Origin: Streptomyces sp. RB17
Lineage (GTDB): Bacteria; Actinomycetota; Actinomycetes; Streptomycetales; Streptomycetaceae
Assembly (NCBI RefSeq): GCF_009604455.1
Contig: NZ_WEGL01000004.1
Coordinates: forward strand, 434,001 to 498,000
Length of the DNA stretch: 64,000 bases
Reading direction: 5' to 3'
Shown: positions 44,741 to 53,146 of the stretch, piece after piece
How positions within the stretch are numbered: the first letter of the stretch is position 1
Layout: each line of letters begins with the position of its first letter
The notes under the pieces: generated by a model
Told to the model about the DNA's origin: nothing
Database searches by the model: none
The model's input: the letters and a program-made list of their open reading frames with translations, nothing else
Made by a program: the position numbers and the translations under genes

Positions 44741-45624
44741 CGAAGCCCCGCCGGCTCGGGATGGGCGGCGCCCAGCGCGCGGACGTGTCGCAGGGTCCGC
44801 TTCAGGAGAGTGCGGTACTCCCGTACTTCGGCCGTGCCGGGACAGGCTGCCTGCCACGGTTTCTCCGGGCCCACGAAGTGGATGAGGCGGGCGTCCGGGT
44901 CCGGTCGTAGGGGGCGGGTGACGACGCGGCGTACCCAGTCGCCGCGTTCGAGGTACCGGCCCACCTCGAACCGGTTGTATACGGCGTCGGCCGCCCGCAC
45001 GCGGCCGGTGCGGAGGAGCCACAGGTTCAGGGCGTCCTGGTCGTTGTGGAGGATGTGCTGTCGATGTCTGGCCAGGGCTTGTTCGACGCCCCGGCGGATA
45101 CGTGGCAGATCGGCGGTGTGGGCCCACAGGAGACCGGCGTTGTAGTACGGGCGGTCCCTCAGACGCGGCCAGCGGTCCACGGCACCCGGTAGGGCGGGAC
45201 AGCGACCGACTGCCGGGTTGAACTCGTCACGTACGGCGCCGACCTCGCCGGGACGGAGAGCATCGAGCGGGGTGGTCAGGTCGTCGCGGACCAGGACGTC
45301 GGCGTCCACGTAGATCAGGTACGGGCGGCGGACGAAGTTGGGCGTGAACTCGAAGCGCAGATAGGTGGTGACGGTGATGTACGAGGTGTCCGCCATCCGT
45401 GCGGAGCGAAGCGGGGTGCGACGGGCCAAGGCGAAGGAGCCGAAGCCGACCCGTTTGGTGAGGTGGGTCAGGAGCTGCACCTGCGACGCTCCGAGGTCGA
45501 AGGTGAGAAAGCGCAGCGCTGCGGCCTTGCGGGCACGGGGGCTGAGGCTGTCCGCCAGAGAGGTGATCGCGGCGAGGCCGGGGGTGAGGTAGTGCCGGTC
45601 GATGCAGATGCCGAACGCGTACAC
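44737..45624 (-). CDS. GT8-like glycosyltransferase
   Basis: 295 residues. FGICIDRHYLTPGLAAITSL at the N-terminus, YLIYVDADVLVRDDLTTPL with the DxD motif, YYNAGLLWAHTADL and HNDQDALNLWLL are GT8 (glycogenin/LgtC) hallmarks; IHFVGPEKPW is the C-terminal HxxGxxKPW motif. GTG 45624 was chosen because the fold begins there and GGAAGG lies upstream. First transferase of the operon. Confidence 0.9.
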   Translation of the reverse strand: MYAFGICIDRHYLTPGLAAITSLADSLSPRARKAAALRFLTFDLGASQVQLLTHLTKRVGFGSFALARRTPLRSARMADTSYITVTTYLRFEFTPNFVRRPYLIYVDADVLVRDDLTTPLDALRPGEVGAVRDEFNPAVGRCPALPGAVDRWPRLRDRPYYNAGLLWAHTADLPRIRRGVEQALARHRQHILHNDQDALNLWLLRTGRVRAADAVYNRFEVGRYLERGDWVRRVVTRPLRPDPDARLIHFVGPEKPWQAACPGTAEVREYRTLLKRTLRHVRALGAAHPEPAGLR

Positions 45625-45731
45625 GGCGGGTCCGCCTTCCGGGCGTGGTCCGTGGAAGTGATCTGGTGATGAGCTGTGAGTCGTCAGTGCCCGCCTGCCC
45701 TGCGGCTGAGCTGGCAGCGAATGGCAGGGGG

Positions 45732-45935
45732 CTAGAACGCGCGGTCGGCCTCGTCCGGGCCGGCGTCCGGTTGGCTGACCGTCGGCCGTTGGCCGGAGGC
45801 GAGGTCCTGATGGTCGCTGGTGATCAGCGTGCCGAGCGTGACTGCGGCAGCGAGGTGCCCGGTGAACCACACGCCGACGCAGAACCGCTTGACGGAATCG
45901 ACGGCCCCGCCACGGGCCTTGCGACGGCTGCGCAT
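45732..45935 (-). CDS. Small hypothetical protein with one hydrophobic segment
   Basis: 67 residues: a basic start (MRSRRKARGG), a hydrophobic stretch VWFTGHLAAAVTLGTLI and a polar Asp-rich tail. It could be membrane-anchored. Its ATG overlaps the previous stop by one base (TGATG), which supports translation. No family recognised. Confidence 0.55.
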   Translation of the reverse strand: MRSRRKARGGAVDSVKRFCVGVWFTGHLAAAVTLGTLITSDHQDLASGQRPTVSQPDAGPDEADRAF

Positions 45936-46141
45936 CAGGTGGTCTTCTCTCGGATCAGGCGGTATGCGCGCGTCTCGATGACGTCGAGGGTGCCGGGCTC
46001 ATCCGTCTCCCACTCAGTCGTGGGGCTGCCCGACACCGGACGCAGGACCCAGTCGGTGCCCTGCCTGATGTCGGTGACGATGGCGCGACGTCCGTTAGCG
46101 TCCGAGACCAGGTCACCGACCTCCGCCCGTGCCCGGGTCAC
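45935..46141 (-). CDS. Small hypothetical beta-rich protein
   Basis: 68 residues (VGDLVSDANGRRAIVTDIRQG; WVLRPVSG; TEWET), patterned like a small SH3-type barrel. GTG 46141 overlaps the preceding stop (GTGA). This type is frequent beside XRE-TPR regulators in Streptomyces genomes; role unknown. Confidence 0.65.
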   Translation of the reverse strand: MTRARAEVGDLVSDANGRRAIVTDIRQGTDWVLRPVSGSPTTEWETDEPGTLDVIETRAYRLIREKTT

Positions 46142-46581
46142 GAGGCGGCTCCCGGCACGAGGCCGTCCCACAGCCACCAGCCCGAGGAGGCTTCGAGGAG
46201 GATGCGGCGGCGTTCGTGCTGCGCCGGCGTCTGGCGGGCCGACGGCGACGTCGCCTCGGCGAGGAAACCGCCCCGGTCACGAACGAGGACACCGAGCGCG
46301 GCGAACTGCCCAACGTCTTCGGCCAGGTGAGAGATTCCCGCGACAACGATGCCGCGGACCAGGCCGGAGGACAGTGCGCTCGTGACAGCCGCCCAAGCCG
46401 GGCGGGCGTCCAGCGGCACACACGGGTCTTTGTCGGACCAGGTGCCGGCCACATGCCAGTGCCGGGCGTCGGCGTAGTGGCGTGCGCGGCGCTCGGCATC
46501 GCGGACAGCGGCCGATTCGGCCGCACAGGAGTAGACGGCAACCGGCACGTGTCCGATGCCGCCGGAAGGGGATTTCGGCAT
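46138..46581 (-). CDS. Recombinase-N-terminal-like small protein
   Basis: 147 residues. VAVYSCAAESAAVRDAERRARHYADARHW followed by GIVVAGISHLAEDVGQFAALGVLVRDRGGFLAEA follows the serine-resolvase N-terminal fold, but the catalytic Ser context (YxRxS) is replaced (YSCAAES) and no DNA-binding domain follows. It is probably not a recombinase in function. ATG 46581 was chosen at the start of MPKSPSGG; an upstream ATG at 46665 is less likely. Confidence 0.65.
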   Translation of the reverse strand: MPKSPSGGIGHVPVAVYSCAAESAAVRDAERRARHYADARHWHVAGTWSDKDPCVPLDARPAWAAVTSALSSGLVRGIVVAGISHLAEDVGQFAALGVLVRDRGGFLAEATSPSARQTPAQHERRRILLEASSGWWLWDGLVPGAAS

Positions 46582-46758
46582 GCAGTCAGCGTGCTGTCGG
46601 TGGTGTGCCCGGGACAGGCCCGGCTCGTGGCGGCGCCACGAAGTCATGACACGGCGGACTGCCACGTCCCGTGCTGCTACACGCTCGTCCTTCAGCAGGA
46701 CTGCAACGGAGCGTGGCAGTCGGGCTGGCGGCGGCCGCGGGAGCTGCTATGGGTCGTG

Positions 46759-46797
46759 GCGGCAGGCGGCAGGCGGCAGGCGGCAGGCGGCAGGCGG
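46759..46797. repeat. Five tandem GCGGCAG heptamers
   Basis: Five perfect 7-bp copies from 46759 to 46793, directly abutting the stop codon of the XRE-TPR gene. Non-coding; expansion or contraction would not alter a protein but could alter termination. Confidence 0.9.
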
Positions 46798-48000
46798 TCA
46801 GCGGACGGCGAGGGGCACGCCGGCCGCGTGGGCGAGCCCGCGGAGCCGCGCGACGGACACTCCGGCGAGGCGAGAGATGATCACTCCGGGCAGCATTTGG
46901 TGCCGCACCCACCCCGGCGCCATGCCGCAGACCTTTTCCAGGGTGTCGGCAGCCTGGTCCCACCGACGGCACTCCACGTGCGTCAACGCCATGTCGAGGC
47001 CGTACCGGGCCCGAGTGGCGAGGGGCACCGTGTCGTCCAGCCGGACTGTGTCCATGAGCCGGAGCGCACCGCCGGTGTCGCCGAGGGCAACGGCGATGCT
47101 CATCGCCTGCGTGGCGGCATAGAGCGGCCCGAAGGGTTGGGCATGCCGACCACGAGCATGCTCCGCCCCGATGCGGGCGCCGACCGCATGCGCCTGGGAG
47201 AGGTACTCCCGGGCGGTGTCCGGCGAGGCGCCACCCCGGGACGCGGCCACAGCAGCGTTCGTGACGAGCTGCCCGTACACCGACAGCCGGTCCGGATCGT
47301 GCTCGGACATCTTCGGCTCGATCCGCTCGGCCTGAGCCGCAGCGAGCGCGAACCCTTGCGCCGTGCGCCCGTCGCGGAGATTCACCCACGCTGTGGTGGC
47401 GGCCAGGTGCGCATCCCGCAGATCGTCTCCGGCCTGCACGGCGATCTGCCGGCCGTAGGTGAGCGCCGCATAGGCGAGGTCCCGTGAACCCCACACGTTC
47501 GCGGCCATCCCGGCAGTCTGGAAGACATCGGCCAGCACGCTGGCCGCGGCCTCCCGCTCGTCGGCTTCCGCCACGTCGTATCGGGCGCGGGCTTCGGGCA
47601 GCAAGGCGCTGAGCAGCGCCCCGAGTTCGGTGTAGCGGCCCGCCCAGTAGGCCGCATCAGCGCGCCGAACGACACCACGGAGCTCTTCGACGGTGCCCGG
47701 CTCGGTGTCGGTGGGGATGCCGATCGCGGCATCGTGCGTGGCAGCAGACAGCGTGCGCAGCGCTGCCCGCTCGTCGCGGTCCATGGAGCGACGGGGCGCC
47801 TGCTGGCCGAGGAGCACGGCGATGTCCGTCCCAAGTGCAGAGGCAATGGACAGAAGCGAAGGAAGGGAAGCGGTGCCGCCCCGTTCCAGTTTCCGCACCA
47901 CCCCCACGGAGACGTTGGCGGCTTCGGCCAACTGCTCCTGCGTCATGGCGCCGCGCAGCGTCTTGAGCCGTTCAGCGGTGCTGTACTCGGACCACTGCAT
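46798..48000 (-). CDS. XRE-family regulator with TPR-like repeats
   Basis: 400 residues. The helix-turn-helix is at about 10-65 (MTQEQLAEAANVSVGVVRKLERG). The remaining ~320 residues are helical repeats of TPR type (AAYWAGRYTELGALLSALLPEAR; AALTYGRQIAVQAGDDLRDAH). This architecture occurs in Streptomyces regulators that sense peptides or partners. ATG 48000 chosen at MQWSEYSTAERL. It is upstream of the small-gene/glycosylation operon on the same strand and is the likely local regulator. Confidence 0.9.
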   Translation of the reverse strand: MQWSEYSTAERLKTLRGAMTQEQLAEAANVSVGVVRKLERGGTASLPSLLSIASALGTDIAVLLGQQAPRRSMDRDERAALRTLSAATHDAAIGIPTDTEPGTVEELRGVVRRADAAYWAGRYTELGALLSALLPEARARYDVAEADEREAAASVLADVFQTAGMAANVWGSRDLAYAALTYGRQIAVQAGDDLRDAHLAATTAWVNLRDGRTAQGFALAAAQAERIEPKMSEHDPDRLSVYGQLVTNAAVAASRGGASPDTAREYLSQAHAVGARIGAEHARGRHAQPFGPLYAATQAMSIAVALGDTGGALRLMDTVRLDDTVPLATRARYGLDMALTHVECRRWDQAADTLEKVCGMAPGWVRHQMLPGVIISRLAGVSVARLRGLAHAAGVPLAVR

Positions 48001-48106
48001 GGCAGCAGCTCCTCCCCGGTCGGCCAAGCACGGACCGTACCCACTGCTTTACGACCGGCAACACCCATGGGCACTACAGGAACAGTGAGTTGGCTGGAAG
48101 TCGCCG

Positions 48107-48769
48107 CTAGACGGAAAGCGCGGCGCTCACACCGAGGAGTGCCTCAAGCTCGGCCACGGTGGCCGCTTCGTCCGTCGCGAGGATGGTGGTGATACCGAGG
48201 GCCTCGGCCGGCGGCAGGTTCCGAGGGTGGTCATCAACGAACACGCATGCCTGTGCAGGAAGCCCGAGACGCTCCACTGTCAGCTGATAGATGGCAGGGT
48301 CGGGCTTCGCCATACGGACCTGCTCCGAGATGACGTGCACATCGAACAGGCCCCAAATCCCTGCTCGGTCGTACGGGTTGAACGGGTCCGTGCCGAAGCT
48401 GTTCGACAAGAGAGCGAGACGGTATCCCGCGCCCTTGGCCGCGCGCGCGAGCGCGGCCATACGCCGAGCTGTCGGCACCGCAGACCATGCACGCCCCATC
48501 AGGTTGTCCGGCGCGACCTGCGGTCCGAGAAGGGCCGCAGTGCGCTTGTTCCACTCCGCCTGACCGATCTCACCGACCTCCAGGGCCGCGTAGAGCCGCC
48601 GGCCTTCAGGGTCATCGTTGAGGGTGGCACGCCACGCTTCCGGGGGGAGCCCTTCCGACTCGCACCACGCGCGGTGCACGGGGAGCGGATCAGCGGTCAG
48701 CACCCCGGCGAAGTCCAGGATGAGCCCATGCTTGGCTTGGGGGTTCGTAGTGCCCACGGGCTGTGGCAT
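48107..48769 (-). CDS. HAD-superfamily hydrolase
   Basis: 220 residues. Motif I is LILDFAGVLT (the nucleophile Asp is present; the usual second Asp is replaced in DFAGV), motif II LALLSNSFG, motif III KPDPAIY, motif IV VFVDDHPRN. Members are phosphatases or haloacid-type hydrolases; the changed second Asp argues against a plain phosphomonoesterase. ATG 48769 has GGAGAGGGAG upstream. It precedes the XRE gene on the same strand by 106 nt. Confidence 0.87.
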   Translation of the reverse strand: MPQPVGTTNPQAKHGLILDFAGVLTADPLPVHRAWCESEGLPPEAWRATLNDDPEGRRLYAALEVGEIGQAEWNKRTAALLGPQVAPDNLMGRAWSAVPTARRMAALARAAKGAGYRLALLSNSFGTDPFNPYDRAGIWGLFDVHVISEQVRMAKPDPAIYQLTVERLGLPAQACVFVDDHPRNLPPAEALGITTILATDEAATVAELEALLGVSAALSV

Positions 48770-48890
48770 TCTGCGTGCTCCCTCTCCATTGGCCTCACAA
48801 AGACGCTACCGCGCGCTGAGAACGCGGATGCCGACAAGCCTTGCACTTCCTCCGGCGACTCCGACACATCTGCCTGGATGCTGTCGTCGC

Positions 48891-48919
48891 AACGGCGGCC
48901 CACTTTGTGGGCCGCCGTT
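48891..48919. terminator. Perfect 13-bp hairpin between the cassette and the mobilization block
   Basis: AACGGCGGCCCAC (48891-48903), a 3-nt loop, and GTGGGCCGCCGTT (48907-48919). It lies 14 nt past the stop of the 48933-49322 gene and insulates the HAD gene from it. Confidence 0.85.
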
Positions 48920-48932
48920 GGTGCGCGGTCGG

Positions 48933-49322
48933 TCAGTTGTCTTCGTGCAAGGCGCGGTATTCGAGGGTGTCTTCCGCGGTGACGATCTCGGTGAGGCGTG
49001 CGAACTCTGCGTAGTCCTCGTCGGGCATGATGGCGACGGCGTCGTCGACCACGGATCCCTTGGGGAGCTTGGCGAAGTACTTCATGAGCAGTGCGACGAA
49101 GTCGTCCTTCATTTCGTCGAGTTCACGCTGCCATTCGGTTTCGAGCTGTATCTGCGCCTTCGCGGCGGCCTTTTCCTCCGGGGTGAAGGTGACCAGCAGG
49201 TCGCGCTCGGCGCGGGTGAACGGGCGTCCGTCGCGGTGGTACGGGCGCGTCCGGATGTCGGGGTGGCTGAAGTCCACCTTGGTGATGAGGAGGACGACTT
49301 CCGGGCGAACGGCGGAGGGCAC
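48933..49322 (-). CDS. Hypothetical protein of the integrative element
   Basis: 129 residues, charged and helical in its C-terminal half (PEEKAAAKAQIQLETEWQRELDEMKDDFVALLMKYF). No known domain. GTG 49322 is the furthest supported start. Position beside relaxase genes and before a terminator suggests it belongs to the element backbone. Confidence 0.7.
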   Translation of the reverse strand: MPSAVRPEVVLLITKVDFSHPDIRTRPYHRDGRPFTRAERDLLVTFTPEEKAAAKAQIQLETEWQRELDEMKDDFVALLMKYFAKLPKGSVVDDAVAIMPDEDYAEFARLTEIVTAEDTLEYRALHEDN

Positions 49323-49540
49323 GGGCGGTTTCCTTGTGTGGTGTCGTGAGATCGGTTGGTGCTGGTGTGCGGTTCGGGGGTGTGCGGGCAGGTGGTGCTC
49401 GGGGCATGAGGTGCGGGGGCCTTCACGTTGGGGTGTTTGCCGGGCGCGGGCCGGCGGTGGGCGCGATGCGCGCTCGACTGCGGTGGGGACGGCGGGGCCA
49501 GGGGCGTGGCGTGGGGTTTGTGGACATCAGATGCTCCGGA

Positions 49541-49569
49541 CGATCCCCGGTTTCGGTAACCGGGGATCG
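49541..49569. promoter_or_regulatory. 12-bp inverted repeat resembling the XRE operator
   Basis: CGATCCCCGGTT (49541-49552), TCGGT, AACCGGGGATCG (49558-49569). Both the sequence and the 5-nt spacer match the repeat at 54433-54453 upstream of the element's XRE gene. It may be an operator for the downstream 129-residue gene, or the terminator of the relaxase operon ending 30 nt away. Confidence 0.6.
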
Positions 49570-49598
49570 TCGGCTACCTTCCGCCTGCGCTTGTCCGG

Positions 49599-51335
49599 TC
49601 AGCGCCGGCGGGCTGCGCCGTTCGCTGCCCTGTTCGGGGGTTGTGCGGCGGGCGCCGGAGAAGGGACGTGCCGCTTATCTCGGGTGGTCGTGGCGTGGGG
49701 GTTTTCCGGGGCGGCGGGCAGGTGGGCGCTGCGGCGCAGGCGCCATACGAGGACGTCGCTGATGGAGGTGGCGGTGTCGAGTTCGCGACGTCGTGTGGCT
49801 TCGGTGAGCAGGGTGGCCGGGTTGTGGCCGGCGTCCTTCGCGTCGGCGAGGGTGGCGGCGAGCGCGGGCCAGCCGGGTTCGGCCAGGATCTGTTCGGCCA
49901 GGTCGGGGACTGCGTGGCGCAGGATGGCCACCTGCCGGTGCCGCAGGAGCTGAGGCATGCGGCGGCCTCGCTGCCGGAGCACGTCCATGGGCTGGGTTGC
50001 GGCGGCCTGGTAGGCGGCGCGGAGGTGCTCGGCTGCCTGGCGGGCGGCCTGCGCCTGCTGGGCGTGGTGCCTCTTGGCATGCCAGTTCGCCGCCGCGATG
50101 GCGAGGAAGAACGCCATGTCGATGAGCATGGCGGTGGTGGCGCCGTCCTCGCCGCGGCCAAGGGCCGGCCCGCTGTGGACGAGGTCGCGGGCCGCCTGGC
50201 GCAGCGCGCAGTCGTACCCGCGGACGGCCTTGATGTGGGAGCGGGTTGCCCGCTCGAACGCGAAGGCCGCCTCGCGTAGTTCGGTGCGGGTGTGGGCGGC
50301 GGAGGTCTTGGCGAGGGCGTCGAGGATCTCCCCTGCGGCGGCGATCTGGGCTGCTGCTGCGCTGTCGTCGCCGTGGTCGATGATCAGCAGGGCCTGCCAC
50401 GTGGCGGCGGTGGCCCGGCGCCGTGCGAACGCGGGACCTGTCACGTCCGGCACGGCCGGCTTCTCCGGCCGGGATGCGTCCGCTGCAGTGGCGGCATCTG
50501 CGGGAGGGGTCCACCGTTCGCGGATGCGGGGCAGGGACAGGTCGGGGGCGAGCTTGGACCCGGAGTAGAAGACTGGCTCGCCGTCCTTGTTTCGGTCCCC
50601 AGGGAGGGCGACGGTATAGCCGAGGCGGTCTCCCGACGGGGCGATGCGCTGGCGTATGAGGAGACCGGCGGAGGCGAGCCGGTCGAAGAACTCCTCCTCG
50701 CTGGCGGCGCCGGCGACCGCGCGCCGTACGGTCTCCCGCAGCTCCTCGCGCGCGGGGCGCTCCCTGCCCACGCGTTCGGCCTTGTGCCGCTCTGCGCTGG
50801 TGGCCCGCTTGGCGGCGGTGCCGTCCCCGGGCGCGACCTGGTGCAGGCCGAGTTCCTTTTCGATCAGCCGGCACTCGGCCTGGGCGCGTTTTCCGGAGCG
50901 GTGGTGGTCGGGGCGACGGCCGTCCTCGCGGACCAGGGTGGCGATGATGTGGATGTGGTCGTCGGCGTGCCGGACGGCGGCCCAGCGGCAGCCGGCGCCG
51001 TCGCCAGGGTCGATGCCGGTGGCGGCGACCATGCGGCGGGCGATGTCGCCCCACTGCTCGTCGGACAGGATCGGGTCGTCGGGCGCGGCGCGCACCGAGC
51101 AGTGCCAGACGTGCTTGTCGGGACGCCGGTCCGCGTCGAGCAGGGACAGGGGCTGGTCGAGGAGGTGCTGGAGGTCCTTCTTCGTGGCCGAGGGGTCGCG
51201 GCCGGGGTCGGGGGCCATGCCGTAGAAGGAAGCGACCAGGTGCGGGTCGATGTGCTCCTCGTGGGTGCCCTTGCCGTACAGGTAGTGCAAGAGCCCGAGG
51301 GTGTTGCTGCCCTGCTGGTGGATCCGGGGGATCAA
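49599..51335 (-). CDS. Relaxase (MobA/VirD2-type mobilization nuclease)
   Basis: 578 residues. The N-terminal ~200 residues form the relaxase domain: candidate nucleophilic tyrosines in LLHYLYG (18, 20), and the HUH-type metal motif VRHADDHIHI (His123, His127, His129). The C-terminal half is Ala-rich and helical. It nicks the element at oriT to begin transfer. A TTG start overlaps the MobC stop (TTGA). The absence of a coupling or transfer ATPase in the island suggests reliance on a helper element. Confidence 0.88.
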   Translation of the reverse strand: MIPRIHQQGSNTLGLLHYLYGKGTHEEHIDPHLVASFYGMAPDPGRDPSATKKDLQHLLDQPLSLLDADRRPDKHVWHCSVRAAPDDPILSDEQWGDIARRMVAATGIDPGDGAGCRWAAVRHADDHIHIIATLVREDGRRPDHHRSGKRAQAECRLIEKELGLHQVAPGDGTAAKRATSAERHKAERVGRERPAREELRETVRRAVAGAASEEEFFDRLASAGLLIRQRIAPSGDRLGYTVALPGDRNKDGEPVFYSGSKLAPDLSLPRIRERWTPPADAATAADASRPEKPAVPDVTGPAFARRRATAATWQALLIIDHGDDSAAAAQIAAAGEILDALAKTSAAHTRTELREAAFAFERATRSHIKAVRGYDCALRQAARDLVHSGPALGRGEDGATTAMLIDMAFFLAIAAANWHAKRHHAQQAQAARQAAEHLRAAYQAAATQPMDVLRQRGRRMPQLLRHRQVAILRHAVPDLAEQILAEPGWPALAATLADAKDAGHNPATLLTEATRRRELDTATSISDVLVWRLRRSAHLPAAPENPHATTTRDKRHVPSPAPAAQPPNRAANGAARRR

Positions 51336-51955
51336 GCCGCCTCGCCTTCCTGCCCGTTGGCGACCCTGTCGGCTGCCCGTTGGACGGCCTGTGCGGCACG
51401 CTGCAGGTCGGCGAGGGCAGCGGCGAAGTGCGGTGCGTCGGCACCCGAGTTGAGGGCCTTGGCGATCTGGTTGACGTTGCTGCCCGCCCAGCCGAGCTGA
51501 CGGCGCACACCGAACAGGGCAGTCAGGATGTCCCGCTCGGTGGCGATGGCCGCTGCGGTGCGGGACTGGTCGCGGGCAGCGGCGAGCGCGGAGTGGGCCA
51601 GGAACCCGGCCACGCTCATGCCGACGTGGTCGGCACCGGACTGGATGATGTCGAGTTCCTGGTTGTTGAGGCGGACGCTGTGGGCGGGGCGCTGCTTCTT
51701 GTCACGCGGACGCGCCTTGCCCTTTTTGGTCTTGCCCTTGCGGCTGGCCGTACCCAGGTGCGGTCCGGCTTCGGCCGCAACCTTTCCGTCCGGCGCCCCC
51801 TGGCGCTGGACGGGCCCCGCCACCCCCGGGGCGGGACCGGGTTCGGGCACTCCCCCTGCGGGGGAGTGCCCGAACCTCCAACTTGCTCCGGCTGAGGTCG
51901 GCGTGGTGGTCATCTCCTGCTGAGTGGCGGGGCATTCATGGTGCTGGTTGTGCAC
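51332..51955 (-). CDS. MobC-like relaxosome accessory protein
   Basis: 207 residues. The basic KGKTKKGKARPRDKKQRP region precedes a ribbon-helix-helix-like segment (HSVRLNNQELDIIQSGADHVG) and the MobC motif (ATERDILTALFGVRRQLGWAGSNVNQIAKALNSG). It binds oriT and assists the relaxase coded next. GTG 51955 is the upstream limit; the ATG at residue 15 is an alternative. Confidence 0.87.
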   Translation of the reverse strand: MHNQHHECPATQQEMTTTPTSAGASWRFGHSPAGGVPEPGPAPGVAGPVQRQGAPDGKVAAEAGPHLGTASRKGKTKKGKARPRDKKQRPAHSVRLNNQELDIIQSGADHVGMSVAGFLAHSALAAARDQSRTAAAIATERDILTALFGVRRQLGWAGSNVNQIAKALNSGADAPHFAAALADLQRAAQAVQRAADRVANGQEGEAA

Positions 51956-52041
51956 GTGCGGTACTCCGGGGGTGTGTGATGAGGGGGTGGTGGTGCGTCG
52001 CGAGCGAGGGGTGTCGTTCCGGGCGGGTGAGGGGCGGGGAC

Positions 52042-52418
52042 GGGGACCGGGGTAGGGGGCTGTTGCTGTTCTCGGCCGGCGCTGGAGATGCGTCCGTGAC
52101 TGTGGGGACCGGTCCCCGAAACGGTGCCGTTCACGGTCCCCGGGACCGCTCCGGGACCAGGCTGCGACGTTCGTGGGGACCGGTCCCCGTGGTTGGGGAC
52201 CGTTGCGGGGACCGCCCTCATAGCGCCCTGAGCAGGGGTTTCTCAGGGAACCGGTCCCCGTCGGTGTCCCTGCTGGTCCCCGGAGGAGCTGTCGTCACGG
52301 TCCCCGGCTGCGGTGAACTCAGTCCCCGAGACGCGGTCCCGCATGGTGTTCGTCGGGACGGTCCCCACCTGCCGCGCACGGCTTGCCGGGGACCGCCGGG
52401 TACCGGACTGCGGGGACC
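52042..52418. repeat. Iterated GGGGACC/GGTCCCC sites, candidate oriT or transfer locus
   Basis: Fourteen copies of the heptamer on one strand or the other within 377 bp, including two perfect palindromes GGGGACCGGTCCCC (52104-52117, 52175-52188). Singles lie at 52042, 52135, 52195, 52207, 52253, 52275, 52299, 52360, 52388 and 52412. The cluster lies immediately upstream of mobC and downstream of the zinc-finger gene, a classic place for oriT or for binding of a transfer/replication protein. Confidence 0.7.
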
Positions 52419-52451
52419 ATGGCGGTGAGGAGCGAGGCATGTTGGAGTGGG

Positions 52452-53139
52452 TCACGCAGCCTGCTGCTGGTCCAGCCGGGCAGCGGCGAGGTCGACGCGC
52501 GAGGGGTGGGGAGTGGCGCGGACGGCATTGCTTCGGGTGGTGCTCAGGGCCCACGCGCCGTTGACGGCACGGGTCGCCCGCGCGCGCGTGGCACCACCCG
52601 CACCGGACGCTGAGCGCGTCCGGGCGCCCGTCGGCGACGGCGGCTTCGCGCGCGGTACGGGCTGGCCGGTAGCGAGCCAGCTGTGCGCGGACGGCCGGCG
52701 GGATGCACGATCCGACGGAGCGCAGGCGGGCCTCGGTGTCCGGACGGGGGCTACCGCCGGTGATCTGCCGGTACGTCGAGGGTGCGGTCTGCCCGACGGC
52801 GACGGCGTGCCGGGTGCCAAGCAGTTCGGCGCGCCAGGCGGCTGGGTCGTCGGGGTCGGCGGCCGGTGTGGGATCGGTGTGCCGATTGAGGCGGTCGCGC
52901 CGGTAGGCGCGCCAGGTGCGGGCGACGTCCACCGGCAGGATCGGGTACGGGGAGTCGAGGATGTGTGCTCGTATCGCCTCGCGGACGTCCCAGCCGTGGG
53001 CGGTGGCGAAGGGTACGTCGTGGAGTAGCTCGTGCCACCGGGCGATCTGGTCACGGGCTTCGCCCGTACCGGTGTGGGTGGTGCGGGGGTCGAGGCGGCC
53101 GATGTAGGCGAGGATGGCGGCGATTTCGCGTCGGTCCAA
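52452..53139 (-). pseudogene. Zinc-finger-type protein of integrative elements, apparently frameshifted
   Basis: The first ~200 residues (LDRREIAAILAYIGRLDPRT; GWDVREAIRAHILDSPYPIL; CGWCHARAGDPCRQR with paired Cys) match a family common in Streptomyces integrative elements. In that frame the end would run on into the iterated repeats. The expected C-terminus (ATPHPSRVDLAAA, stop at 52452) is in another frame, so a frameshift lies near 52530-52560. The start is TTG 53139; a GTG at 53150 coupled to the previous stop is in the other frame, so a second shift is possible. Confidence 0.6.
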
Positions 53140-53146
53140 GGGCGGG

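Noticed and set aside
46138..46581. Serine recombinase for the island
   Set aside because: The resolvase-like fold lacks the catalytic YxRxS context and the DNA-binding domain; the tyrosine integrase at 55075-56226 is the credible recombinase.
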